Assembly (NCBI GenBank): GCA_946965045.2
Contig: OX337238.1
Location: 248,001 to 312,000, forward strand
Length of the DNA stretch: 64,000 nt
Direction of reading: 5' to 3'
DNA from: Epithemia pelagica
Taxonomy: Eukaryota; Bacillariophyta; Bacillariophyceae; Surirellales; Surirellaceae
A program made the position numbers and the translations under genes. The notes below the pieces were generated by a model. That model had not been told where the DNA came from and ran no database searches. It saw nothing but the letters and a program-made list of their open reading frames with translations. The stretch's first letter is position 1, and each line of letters opens with the position of its first letter. This document shows, one piece after another, positions 32,855-44,514 of the stretch.

Positions 32855-33819
32855 ATGTCGAAGCAACTCAACGGATTCCAAAATGCAACCGTCGGCATGA
32901 CGGTTGGAGTTATTGAGGTACGTTCGATTGTTGACACCTTCGTTTCATGGCTGACAGGTACACACACACACATGGACTGACCCACCCCTCATGTATTCAT
33001 TCATTCATTGATTCATTGATTCATTGATTCTTCTCCTATTGATGACTATCATGATGATGATAGGTGTGCGTCTTGCAGCCTCTGAATTATGCCAAAAACA
33101 TGACGCAAATCAAGCAGCCCATCTCGTTGAATCCCCTCGTCATGTATCGGGGTGTGAGTGCCAATGCACTCAACATGGGCAGTTGTACCATGATTCAGTT
33201 TGTGGTGGGGGGCAGTCTCAAAAAACTCGTCTTGGGCGATAGTCAACGAAATTTGACCATGTCCGAAGAAATGGCCTGTGGCATTGGCGCTGGAACAGCC
33301 AGTGCCTTTGTCGGCTCGCCCTTGGAATTGGTCATGATTCAGCAACAAAAAAATGGTCTCTCCTTGGGTCAAACCATTGGACGCATTACGGAAACACCGG
33401 CCAATGTGGCGCGGGGATTTGTGGGTTGTGCCGTTCGCGAAGCCCTGTGGACGGTGGGCTACTTGTCCATTCCCCCCATTGTCCGTCGCGAATTACTCCA
33501 CCAATTTCCCTCGTATTTTCCCAGCAACGATCATGCCCGCATTCCCGCCGCCCTCTTGGGAGGTCTCTTTGCCTGTTATCTCACCCATCCCTTTGATACC
33601 TGCAAAACCTGCATGCAAGGAGATATTGAACGAACGACCTATGGAACCTTGACGCAAACGGCCAAGACTATATGGAATTCGTCCGGAATTGGCGGCTTTT
33701 ATCGCGGTGCCACCTTTCGCTATGGTCGCATGGTTTGTGCCGTCTTTATCATGGATTTGATGCAAGAAAAGGTGGGCATGTTGCTCTTTCCGTCCGCCTT
33801 TCAACAACAACAGTCCTAA
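32855..33819 (+). CDS. mitochondrial carrier family protein
   Basis: Two exons (32855-32917, 33064-33819) with a 146-nt intron that holds a TTGATTCA tandem repeat; total 272 residues. Three carrier signatures are present: QPLNYAKN (Asn where Asp/Glu is usual), SPLELVMIQQQ and HPFDTCKTCMQGD, spaced about 90 residues apart as in SLC25 proteins with six membrane helices. Substrate cannot be read from the sequence. The first exon is only 21 codons; without it the first signature would lack its helix. Confidence 0.82.
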
Positions 33820-34089
33820 ACATTCGTGTCTTGTGATGATGCGCGCGCGTACTCGATTCCCCCCACCAAACCAAATGGCGAATTGCCAAGTGCGTGTTGC
33901 GTCGTGTAATAGGGACATGCTCATTGTGACATCACACACGCCAAAAAGACAGCATGCGTCCTAGTATTATACAAACACATCTGTTTTCCGCTCCTCGTAA
34001 GGAACACTTGTTCTCATTTATTCTGGCAGATATATAGATGGCGTCTCGTTCGAGACAAGAATGAAACTGCCGTGTGTCTCCTGTTCTTG

Positions 34090-34262
34090 TGCTATTCTAG
34101 TATTACCCACATAAAGTGACACCATGGTTCGATCGTCTCGACTTGTTGGTGAAACAACTCTCCATGGCCTGTGCTCGTACAAGTGTTGGTCCACAGCCGT
34201 CCATTCTTGAATCAAGAGGCGCTCCTCTAGTGTGAGATTGTAGGTGGAACAACCATTTGCCC
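34090..34262 (-). pseudogene. sulfotransferase 3'-end fragment
   Basis: Read on the minus strand this matches the last 55 or so codons of the sulfotransferase at 52958 (YNLTLEERLLIQEWTAVDQHLY, here interrupted and altered) and about 15 bp past its stop. The join to the receptor 3' flank lies near 34262. It is a truncated duplicate with an altered reading frame. Confidence 0.75.
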
Positions 34263-34551
34263 TCTTTGCTCGTGTGGACAAAAGGGCGAACCCACTGATG
34301 TGTGCATGAGACTATGGTTGGTAAACGCATGGTTTTGTCATTGTCCGTACTCTCTGTGAGACTTGGTACCCATTTCATAGGAGACCGTCGTCTACTATAG
34401 GTAGACCACCGATGAAGCATATAGCCATCTTTCTCACGTTGTTGATTCCGCCTTGGAGAGGGCTCTGGTACTTTTTGGATCCAGTGCACTCTTATTTGTG
34501 TCATTGTTCCGAGGAGCGTTCCGTCAATCCTTCTACTGCTGATGGTTCGAT

Positions 34552-37500
34552 CTAGAGAATGGGGTCCGTCTCGACGCAGCAACCGTCGTCCTCATTTAGG
34601 ACGACCGAAAGGAGTTTTTCACGAACCGTTGTCACGTCCTCACAGGACTCCACCACCTGTTGCACCTTGGCGACAGCATCATAGAGCAGTGCATTTTCTC
34701 GCTCCAGTTCTTCATTGTCGTCCAAAAGCTCAGAGACTGTCTTGGTGGTGAGAATTCGCATTCCCTTGAAACTCTCCGATCCTGGGTCGGCCTCTTCCCA
34801 AGCATGAGGAACGTACTCTGGATTCCGATTGGATATTTGTTGATTGCGATTGGATATTTGTTGATTGCGATTGGATATTTGTTGAGTTCGATGGGATATT
34901 TGTTGATTGCGATTGGATGTTTCCGCTCTTCGCTCTGAAACTTCCTTGATCAAATGAGCTACACTCCACTGCGACGCAGGTTTTCGGGCCTGTTCCAATC
35001 CCGTAATGTGACACTTGGTTCTTCGATCGCCTTGTTGTTGTTGTTTCCAATGATATCTCAATTTGGGGACAAAGGTCAAGAGAAGGATGGACGAGGAGGC
35101 CACAAACACGATTGCGCCTCCCAGAAACACCATGGCACTGGGATTATCGCCCGCGAGGAAGAGCAAGGGGACACCCACAAACGACACAGCCACAATGGCC
35201 ATCATGGCGAGAAAGACGTAGCTGCTTTCGGCATATTCCATGGAAAGATTTCGGGCCTTCCACGCCTCGAGAAAGGCAAAGATAAAGACTCCTAAATGGA
35301 TGGTCGCCAACACGACCAGAAAGGGAAAGGAATCCTCCAACTCGCATTTTCCTCGAACCTCCGTCTCTTGCCCAAAGCGGTCTCGGTCCTCGACCACGAG
35401 GACATAGTCGGCGGGTGCCAAAATCGACAGGAGCGTCAACACCACAAAACTAACTGAAAAAAGACGCCACAGTACAAACCAGCATTCATTAGAATCCATG
35501 TGAGAGACTCGTTTGCGGGATATATAGGCTTGGTCACACACACGTATTAGGCAGGGGAACCCCTGGTGTATATCGTATAGACTTACGACTGAGTGTGATT
35601 AGAATGGGTGTCATGACTTGACTCACAGTAACTTGGATGCGTTGAAATTTGTTGGGATTGTTCAAGAGTTGATTGACGCGATGCGTTTTGGCCAAAAAGG
35701 CTGACACGGTTGTTCCAAAGCCCATGGTCAAGAGCCACAAAAGGGCATTGCACGCAATCTGGGCGCCCTCCATACCCACCACACCATGATCCAAGGACAT
35801 GGGGATAATGGAACTGCCAAAGACGAGGACACCGAGACAAATGGTGTGCAGAAAAAAGGGTTGACTGGACAATACCACTCGTGATGTTTTGTACCGTTCC
35901 GTCCAATAGATAAAGCCCAGAGCCTCGCAAACAATCACGCCACAAAAGATGAGCACCGTCGCCCGAACACCGACGGAAACAACCTCGTCGGAAAGGGAGG
36001 CATGTGGAATATCGGACGGTATGGCGGAGGTGCCGTCATTAAAGATAAAATCGTCCAGCTTGTGCCATTGACCTTGATTCATTTTATAAGATATCTGGCT
36101 GGTAAAGACCACACGATCTGGATTTGTAGGACTGCTGGAACGGACAAAGTTTTGGACCGCATAGAGTGCCGTCCGAGAATCTCGCGATCCCGTGTTGGGA
36201 TCAAACGCCACGGTACCCGAAATCCCCGTAAAGTTGGAGTGGATCATTTGTTCATAATGATCCGTTCCTCGGAGAATTAGGAAACTGTCATTATTATTAT
36301 TCTCCACAACACTGTTGTTGGACATGACATGGCACGCCGAGAGGCCGAGGGCAATGGCGGCTTCATAGGCAAAGACCGATGTGACTGGATTGCGAGCGTT
36401 CAAAAAGTTTTCAAAATCGGCAAAGGTGTTCTTATGGTCGAACGGTTGCAAGGGCGGTGCAATGGATTCCAAGTAGGCTACATCGGCAGGATTGTCGAGT
36501 TGGGCCAGTTGTTGCAAAAAGGTATCGTAGGAAGAAGACGAGTCATTGTCCAACAACAATCCAGCAGGAATACCCGAGATTGCTTCAATGAGCCCGACGC
36601 CCTGATAGGCCTGATCCAAGACCGATCCAGCCACAAAGTCTCGATTGCGAAGCACTACCTTGAAAGTGTCGGAAAAGAACCAACTATGCCGGCCAGTTCC
36701 CGCAATGCCTTGACGATGGGCTTCCTCCATGACTTGATCATGCGTCTCGGCCGTATAGAGAATACACCAAATATAGGTATATCCAGTCTCGCGTACACTG
36801 GTGACGGCCGTTTGAATGGAAACAGCGTCCCCTTGAATGGCCACGGGGTGAATCACCATATCGGGAGCATATTGTTGGGCGGCGAGCAACATGGCTTGGA
36901 CCATGGATGAGCCATAGGTATCATGGATGTTGATAATGGCCAAATACTGGACCTGTAGTACGTGTCGAAAAAACTGGACAATGGCCACGGCCGTGTCTTG
37001 ATCCGAGGGAATGGTGCGGGCAAAGAGCGCATGTTGCTCCTTGTCATCCAATTCGGCACTCGTGGCACTGGGAGACACTTGTGGAACACCCCGACGACCC
37101 GTCAACATGGTCGCAGCCAGCGATACGCGAGAGTAGGTCGTTCCCACAAAGGCACAGGGTTGACGTCGGGGACCGATGCGTCGTCGTGCTCCACTACTAC
37201 TAGTAGTACTATCGGTCTCGGAAGGTTGGCTGGCTTTCGTCGTGGCATCGGCCACATGGCCCAGTGCAATGCCATTGTTGGCTTGCGTATCGATAAGTTG
37301 GACGGTGAAACGAATGGGACACGTTTGATTCAAACCCAAGAGTTGTGGAATGAGACTGCCATTGCCCGTGTTGAGGTGATGCGCCGCCAAGGCGATCGCG
37401 GCCGCCTCCTCGTACCGGGTTTGGACAGGAATACCACCTTCGGTAAAGGCGGACAAAATATCCAAATGACACAGCGCTGCTACTTCGGCATCATGGTCGT

Positions 37501-37774
37501 CGTCGTCGTCGTCGTCGTCCGTAGATGTGCTTGTTGTGTTTGGTGGCAGCAACACATCCAGATTGCTCGATTCGAGTCGGATCCAGGAGTTAGAACTGTC
37601 CAATCGCAAATTGTCCAACCACAAAAGTGATTTGGTAATGACTGGTTCTTGGTAGCGATGATTGGGTTGATTTGTCATGGACTTTTTCTCTGGTTGCATC
37701 GATCGAATATATACATTGAGGGATCTGTTACACGTCATTTGAGTGCAAAAGGCATTTGAGTGCAATGCATTCAT
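34552..37774 (-). CDS. class C GPCR-like receptor (GABA-B/mGlu type)
   Basis: Two exons (37774-35587, 35453-34552; 133-nt intron, phase 1) give up to 1030 residues. A periplasmic-binding-protein-like ligand domain comes first (FSDTFKVVLRNRDFVAG, QGVGLIEAISGIPAG), then seven membrane helices (VRATVLIFCGVIVCEALGF, FFLHTICLGVLVFGSSIIP, ICNALLWLLTMGFG-like, FVVLTLLSILAPADYVLV, FLVVLATIHLGVFIFAF, YVFLAMMAIVAVSFVGVP, FLGGAIVFVASSSILLLTF), and a cytoplasmic tail with 7-residue NRNQQIS repeats and a coiled coil. No signal peptide is visible from any candidate start (37774, 37699, 37678), so an upstream exon may be missing. The tail and 3' flank were copied to 30105-30690. Ligand unknown. Confidence 0.8.
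34822..34920 (-). repeat. 21-bp tandem repeats in the receptor tail
   Basis: About 4.7 units of a 21-bp repeat encode the NRNQQIS/HRTQQIS heptads of the receptor C-terminus. The inverted fragment at 30105 begins inside the last unit. Confidence 0.85.
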
Positions 37775-37831
37775 TTGTCAGAACAATCTTTCACTTGAAT
37801 AGAAAAAAATAGAAAAAACACACACACACAA

Positions 37832-37861
37832 CACTGCAAGTCAATATCGTACTGAACAACA
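37832..37861 (+). repeat. left terminal inverted repeat
   Basis: CACTGCAAGTCAAT followed by a partly matching segment to ACTGAACAAC. It pairs with 47697-47726, mismatching at positions 15, 18, 19 and 26. Confidence 0.85.
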
Positions 37862-38162
37862 CCCAAATACATTATTCAGTTTATTACTCAGTTTAGCCTT
37901 TTTTCACACGTCACACACCAATTTTAGACTACTCAGTTGACCATTATTCCTATTCTGTACAAAAATCACCCCAACAGTTCATACTCAGTTCAATATATAT
38001 ACTCAGTATCGACGAATCCCTAAACTGAGTACTATTTCAGTTGTTAAAAATTGATTCGCTGCCATCACAAAATTCTATTCAGTAATTCATACCTCAATAC
38101 TATGTATGTCTATATCAGTATCATGACTGAATAATACCTTTATAATAAGTTTGTATTCAGTA
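37862..38162. repeat. left subterminal repeat array
   Basis: About ten degenerate copies in both orientations of a motif around T-A-[CT]-T-C-A-G-T-T (for example at 37873, 37886, 37930, 37983, 38001, 38023, 38036, 38078, 38115 and 38154). Such arrays bind the accessory protein TnpA in the maize element; the same role here is inferred. Confidence 0.7.
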
Positions 38163-38186
38163 AAACATACATTGGAGAGACGCAAT

Positions 38187-38188
<2 letters not shown>

Positions 38189-38230
<42 letters not shown>
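38189..38230. repeat. (AC)n microsatellite
   Basis: Twenty-one AC units just inside the left subterminal array of the transposon. Confidence 0.95.
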
Positions 38231-38232
<2 letters not shown>

Positions 38233-38394
38233 CGATGAGAGAGAACATATGTGTTGTTGTTCAAAACGCTATATATTCACATATAATATGTTATTCAATG
38301 GATCTCTCATCAACATCTCACAAACCCACAGTCATCTGACATGTCACCGAAGTACGAAGGTTCAACCGACGAGAGCTCGACACAGTATTACATC

Positions 38395-41242
38395 TCACAT
38401 TCTTTCCATAGCATCTCTCACCCTTCCACTTCCCTTTCTATCTCTCCTCGATCGCACCCTTGATGTATTTGCAGTGTTCTGGATGTCTTTCACCATTAAA
38501 TCATTGAAACATTTCCAACAATAAGCAAAAGTACACGGATGTGCAGAAATACATGCGTTCTTACACGCCATGACGGGATTCCGCTGGTTTACCTTCATAC
38601 CAATGCCACCGAATCTATTATTACAACCTTGACAAGTCGAAGGCCATGTCTTGTTGGTACTGAAATAAGATTCAGTGAAGTACGACGATGTATCTTGAGG
38701 AATCAACAGTGACATGTCAACTGGCCCACATTTACAACGAACCCTTTCATCGGTGGTCTCTTCATTTCTTTTTGGAGACTCTTCTTGTGATTTTTTACTT
38801 GTTTTCTTTTCTTTTTCACCCTCATGATTAAACATAGGCTGTATAATGAATACAGAAACATCAACATTGTCAGAATTTGATCCACACAACACATTTCTCA
38901 CATTTCGCCACTTCTCTATACTTCGCGATGCTCTACTTACCTTTCTTTTCTTACTAACTATTGCATTTCGCTTCAGGTCGTAGAAACAACAATCAACATT
39001 AGTTCTATTGCTCACTCTCTGTGTCTTTTGATAACAAATACACATTTTCAAACTCACGTACCTTTTGAACGACAACAGCACTCTCCATTTTGTCTTTTTG
39101 CTGACCCTTATTCTTTCTTGGCGACACTCGTCGTACACCATTACCCACACGACCATGAGTGGACTTATCATTCATATGTCTCTCAGTTTCTACCCTTTGG
39201 AATGCATCTTCTTTTTCTATCTGTATTCATGATAAACAAAATGACAGATGTAAGTCGCATATGGTTGTGAAACAATAACGTGATTGAGTACTTACATTGC
39301 TTTGTCCAACTTCCTCTAAGACACGTTCATCTTGTGTCTTCAATACAAGATTTTCGTCAACATTGACAGTATCTTCCTCTACCCCGTTTTCACTTGATAC
39401 ACCACCTGTGTGTGTTGCAGATGCTGTAACTTTGGTAACGATTCTGTTCGTCGTCGCACTTGTTGGCTGTACTTGACTAGCAGCGTTTTTGGTCCTCTGT
39501 TCTGGCCCACCTTCCAATGTTCCAGTAGGAGCATTATTCTTACTCTTGGGAACATTACTCTGTTTTTCTGTAATCATCGTTTCTCTTGTAACGTTGACAA
39601 CATTCGGAGCTGTACTTGTGTTTTGTCCTGTTTCCGTACCGAATGTTTGAACAGGAGCACTATTCCTGCTCTCAGGAGCACTATTCCTGCTCTCTTGTTG
39701 AATATCTTCTTCAAACAAAGGGACTGACGTCACTGTGGCTGATTCGTCCACATGATCTGTTTCATGTTCTGTTTCTTCATATCCGAATGAAGGATTGTCT
39801 TCTTCCGCCTCAGTGGCCTGATCTCCCATAACACCCAAAGGGACGGGGCAATTGACAGTGCGTCGATCTAAATCTGACAAATCATTGTGACAACAGCTCT
39901 TTCCTCCTTGGTTTCTCAACATATGACTATTCTCATTTCCGGTGCGATTGCCTAATTCAGGGGGTTGCAAAACTGGTGGCACTGTCGATGAGCGAGATTC
40001 ACCTGCTCTCTCTCTTACGGATCCTTCTTGTAAACTCCATTTGGATTGTGGATTTGGATTAGGATTCATTTCCTCTGTCAAACCCGAAATTTCCGCGGGG
40101 TTCTTTTGTACCAGTAATTCATTGCCCACAATGTCCTTATTCAATGTGTTTTTCTGCTTTGGTACGAAATGGTTTGCCCAAAGCATTCTCACGCATTCCT
40201 CACCAATATTAACACCAACTTGTTCCGACAGAAATTCAGTTGCTTTTTCAAAATCTGGTGTTTCACTGTTGACTTCTATCTCTGCCTGTTTTGGTGATTC
40301 CTGTTTTATCAGACACGCATAATATAATGTATGAGGTGGCCCGTTTCTCGTGTTGCATGAATTTCAATTCATACATACCATTCCACTTACCTTGTTAGTT
40401 CTCACGACAACATAATATGAGAGGGACTCATTATACTTCACTCGATGTTCGTAACTGTTCTTTTTGCCTTGTCCTTTTGTAAGGGACACACTCCAACCTG
40501 CATTTCGAAGCATAGGTGCCATGAACCCCCCAACAATCTGTGACTTGGCGGAACGAGCTACTGCCGAAAATCCACCTCTATCGGTCGGGCAAGATCTTGT
40601 TCTTTTGCCATCAACATATTTTGGTTTTTGAAGAGGAGCCAGGCACATTCCCTCGCGTAACATCCATTTGTCTATAGCCGAGGACAACCAATGTCTGTCA
40701 CGATGAAAAAGATGGACTAGCTCAATCACCTTTCGTTGATTCTCCAAAGTGCTTTCCATTTCGTTTAATAGGTCACGAAAATCTGCAATTGTAGTTGGGT
40801 GTGATGATTGTCCTTTAATGAGGATGTTCATGTTTTTTGCTCGATCACGGATACCTTCCATGTAACATTCAAAAATGTATTCGCGAAGACTATCCCGAAT
40901 TTGTTTAATCTCCTGTAGCATCGCGTTTCCGTCTGGTTCTTCCTCAGTGTCAGCCAGACCATCTCTTCGTCTGGCTTTTCGATACATCCAAAAACGTTTC
41001 GCCTGCTCATCATTGGCCGGACCCGCACCCGAGTTCCTGTTAAAAAAATTGCGCGGATAGACTAGCAATTCCCTTGTACTTGAAGTGGGATTTGTTGTTT
41101 GGTTTGTCACCACTGTCGCAGTGACTGCGTTGTTTCTTGCTACAACAGACTCATTTGGGACGATACTAGCATCGGTAGAATGCTCCGACACGCTGGGACC
41201 TCTGTGAAATTCTTGAGACTGTTGATCACACGGGCCCGTCAT
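38395..41242 (-). CDS. transposon accessory protein with C-terminal Cys-rich box
   Basis: Five exons (41242-40391, 40300-39296, 39220-39062, about 39024-38941, 38838-38395) give about 847 residues. The introns have GTAAG/GTACG donors; the fourth acceptor could be 6 nt further in, and the 37-43-nt intron before it is unusually short. Residues 1-100 are disordered. About 100-280 form an alpha-helical region with conserved-looking basic and aromatic residues (EYIFECYMEGIRDRAKNMN, HLFHRDRHWLSSAIDKWML). A long Glu/Thr/Asn-rich linker follows, and the C-terminus carries paired Cys (CKCG, CQGC, CKNAC, CWKC) that could bind zinc. It matches no family I know. Its place in the element suggests a TnpA-like DNA-binding or regulatory role. 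Confidence 0.65.
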
Positions 41243-41941
41243 CAACGTTCGATTAATACTTCCAATGATGGACTACGAGCATCAAGATATAAGTTAGATA
41301 CGTGAAACCATCGGCTTTGTTCCTGAGATTTCGCTTACCATTGTATATCCGTTTACAATCAATATCTACCGTGAGACTCTTTGTCAAAATAGAACAGAGA
41401 AAGAGAGAGAGAGAGTGTTTGTTTCTGGTGTATTTTACTGTGTCAATCGTTTTTGTGGCGGCGCAGTTCCTCATTCCCCAACTGTAACTTTCGAGTACCA
41501 CGTGGTGTCTCGTCCTTATTTATTTTTGTCTTCATGACATCCATTTGACACCCTGTATTCTATTTAAATTACAAAAGGTCAAATACTATGACATATTTGA
41601 ATTGTAGACATATGTATTTTGTCTATGTATTCAAAAAATCAAATGTCATGCGGTATTCAACGGTATTGAACAAGTAAGCCCATACTCTATTTCATATAAA
41701 AATGACTATCGACCAAACAATAGGAAACTCTACACTTCCTTCTTATATAGAAAAAAGGCGACTCGTCTGACCCTGGAACATCATTCTCCCTCCGACGTGT
41801 GTTAATTTTCGTACCTCCACAGTTGCCATTGCGAGACAATGGCAACACTATCTTGTCTCTTTTTTATATGGTTTGGAATATACAATAGACAACGCTAGTA
41901 TCTCGAGTATCCTTTCCATCACAGGCCTTTGGGTTGCGAAC
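41243..41941. promoter_or_regulatory. divergent promoter region inside the transposon
   Basis: A 0.7-kb AT-rich spacer between the starts of the accessory gene and the transposase. It has a GA run near 41400-41414 and several TCAAAT/ATTTGA segments at 41560-41650, but no gene. Confidence 0.45.
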
Positions 41942-44472
41942 ATGGCCGAATTCTCCATCACTTGTCCAGAATGTCGGAATGATATCCCCTGTACACAAGT
42001 TCAAAACGCTCCACGGTCCTTGGAGGGTATCCTTTACGTCGGATCTTGCAACAAACCTAACGGCATGTGCTCAAAGTCTGCTAAGACTATATATTGCTGT
42101 TCTGTTTGTTATAATGCAGGAAACAATGAACCCTTTTCACGTCGTAAGGGACTTATTCCGATGTGGAAATATGTCGATCGCCATTGTGAGAGTGTGTTTC
42201 ATAAACGACAGGTTACAAATCGACAGGTTACCACTCATCAACAAATTGTATCAATTCCTCAAGGCGATTCTGTCATAGACGACGACGACTGGCTTCCTCC
42301 AGAGACAGATGAATCCCAGCAAGTACAAGATAACTCGTCCACCATACCATCGATTGATGAATTGCGCTGTCTCGGTTTTCACAAGGAATCAAAAACTCCC
42401 GTATTCCTTCATCACGAGCTAACTGAGAAAGGACTGGGAATCCGATACTTAACGGCCAAGGCGTTCAACGTGAATCCAAATGCAGTCAATAAGGACGAGG
42501 CCAAGTTCTGTTTGGAACTGTCGTCGTTGCTCGTTCAACTTACGGATACTCAGCGACAACTACTGGCCAGAATCTTGATGACTGCTGGCAACAATGGGAA
42601 CAAAGACTTGTCTGTTTTCAAAACCATTCGTCTTCCTACCTCCCAAGATGACTTCAATCAATTATTCCTTACCGGAAGAAACGCAATTTTGCCTAATCTC
42701 CCACACCCGACACCCCTAACCACCGACAATGGATCTCATTCTTATATATCTCTCCCTGATTTGTTGGCTAACGAATTCGCAAAATCAACGGAATATGATG
42801 ATTTTGAATTTCTAGCCAAACTCCATTTGAATCAATCAGACAAAGTACCAAGTGTATCTTCTACAGAATGCGCACGGAGATTGTTCATACGAATGACTGA
42901 TGTCATGAATGGAACAAAGGAGCCAGCGGATCAGGAGCCACATTATCAGGTTTTGCTATGGATGCGTGAATGGCGCGATGACTTTGACCCAAATAACACA
43001 AAGTCATCGCGCAATCAAGCATGGTGTAATACCTATTCGATCTGTCCACCGTCGAACAAAAATACGAAAGGCAACACAACCTATTTCATGGGTTTAGCGT
43101 CAAAAGGAGATGATCATCGTGTCATAGAGGAAATCTTAAGTAACGAGTTGGAAGAATTATCCAAATCCGGGATACGCATATTTCATGCAGGATTACGTCA
43201 AGTGGTTAAGGTATACCTGTCGAAATTGTTGATCAGTGTCGATCGTCCCGAAAGGACCCAAATATTTCAAGTCGGGGACCATAATGGTACTTACTCAACT
43301 TGTTGGGGCTATGCAACACACATTGATGGAAATTGTGAGGTTAACCATCTTCCCTCATGTAAAAAATGTCATGAGGATCGCATTCGCCGTCTCAGATCGA
43401 CGTGGAGTGGAGATAATGAACTCTACGTGCTCTACGGGCAACGAAGTTTTTTACAGCCCAACCCCTATCCACATCTACATGGGGAACTGGGGTCTGGGTA
43501 AGTGAGAACTATCTTTTTGGAGCAAGGATATGGAAATATCTTGTAAGTTTACCAGCAGCGGTGGACAAGTCATTGATGACTAGAAATCTGGAGTACAAAG
43601 AAGAGTTTGCTGCAGTCGTCCGCTTTGTCTCCGCCATGTCCTTGAGTTTCTCGAGAATCATGACAAACGAGAGAGTACTTCCACATTTCCAAGATTATAT
43701 CCATCTATATTTGGATACCATGGTACAACTGGATAACATTCTCACGAAATCAGATAAAGGCAAGAAGAATCCAAACTTCGTAAAGGCAAACTCTCTGGGG
43801 ATACTATCCTGTGTGAGAACGCATTTGGATATGGGTCCGGCAGTATTGCATTGGGAAGGTGGATGGGAGGGGGAACGGAAGATCCAACAATTAAAACCCC
43901 TTCTCCATATCAAGAGAAGCAATACGGACTGGCCGCGTATCACACTCAAGAAGATCTATCAACTTCATTCGTTGGAATGGATGTTGGACAACCTGGAAGA
44001 CAAAGTAGACAACCAGGTTCAACAGAATCGAGAAACCAATTCAATGCTCCGGATATTTAAATCTCGAAAGGATATGGTCGAGAGTGTCTCTGATAGTCAG
44101 ATTCTTTGCGGTTTGTTGGGAAACGACGGAAACGTGTACCTATCTTACAGACCAGTTGGAGAGGAACAAGGCAACACTCGGACCAAAATTAAGATATCAA
44201 GAGTAAAATTCATGGACGATGACGGTGAATACACGGTTACTGGTTGTTGGAGAGCACCTATTGCCATCACCGATGATTGTATCTCTTATGATAACATCGG
44301 TTCACTAGTGAAGACATTCTTAGTGGAGGTGGTACTATTATTACCGAGGTTGTCAGTGGAACGTAATGAGTTTGAACCGGTGTATTATTGCATCGGTAAC
44401 CAATGGACAGAGAGGACACCTTCTGGTAGTTTCGAATTACCAAGTGTCAGTAATGAGATTTTCCAACTATAA
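41942..44472 (+). CDS. EnSpm/CACTA-type transposase
   Basis: Two exons (41942-43497, 43548-44472; 50-nt intron with GTAAGT donor and TTGTAAG acceptor, phase 2) give about 826 residues. The ATG sits in a gaacATGgcc context. The N-terminus has a Cys-rich box (CPECRNDIPC, then CYCC-like pairs and CSVC) resembling a zinc ribbon. Around residue 460-485 is VDRPER followed by Gly, Cys and Trp and by LPSCKKCHEDR, the arrangement seen in CACTA/Mirage/Chapaev transposases. Near 618-635 is HWEGGWEGERKIQQLKP, a conserved block of these proteins in algae and oomycetes. I could not place the full DDE triad by eye. Expected to cut and paste the element at its CACTG ends. Confidence 0.75.
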
Positions 44473-44514
44473 GCTTGTGAAATTGTGTTCTTGTGTGTGT
44501 GTCGCGGGTTGTTC

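Noticed and set aside
37862-38162. Spaced TTATTCAGTT motifs considered as a CRISPR-like or satellite array
   Set aside because: Spacing and orientation vary and the same motif lies at the other end of the element, which fits subterminal transposase-binding sites.
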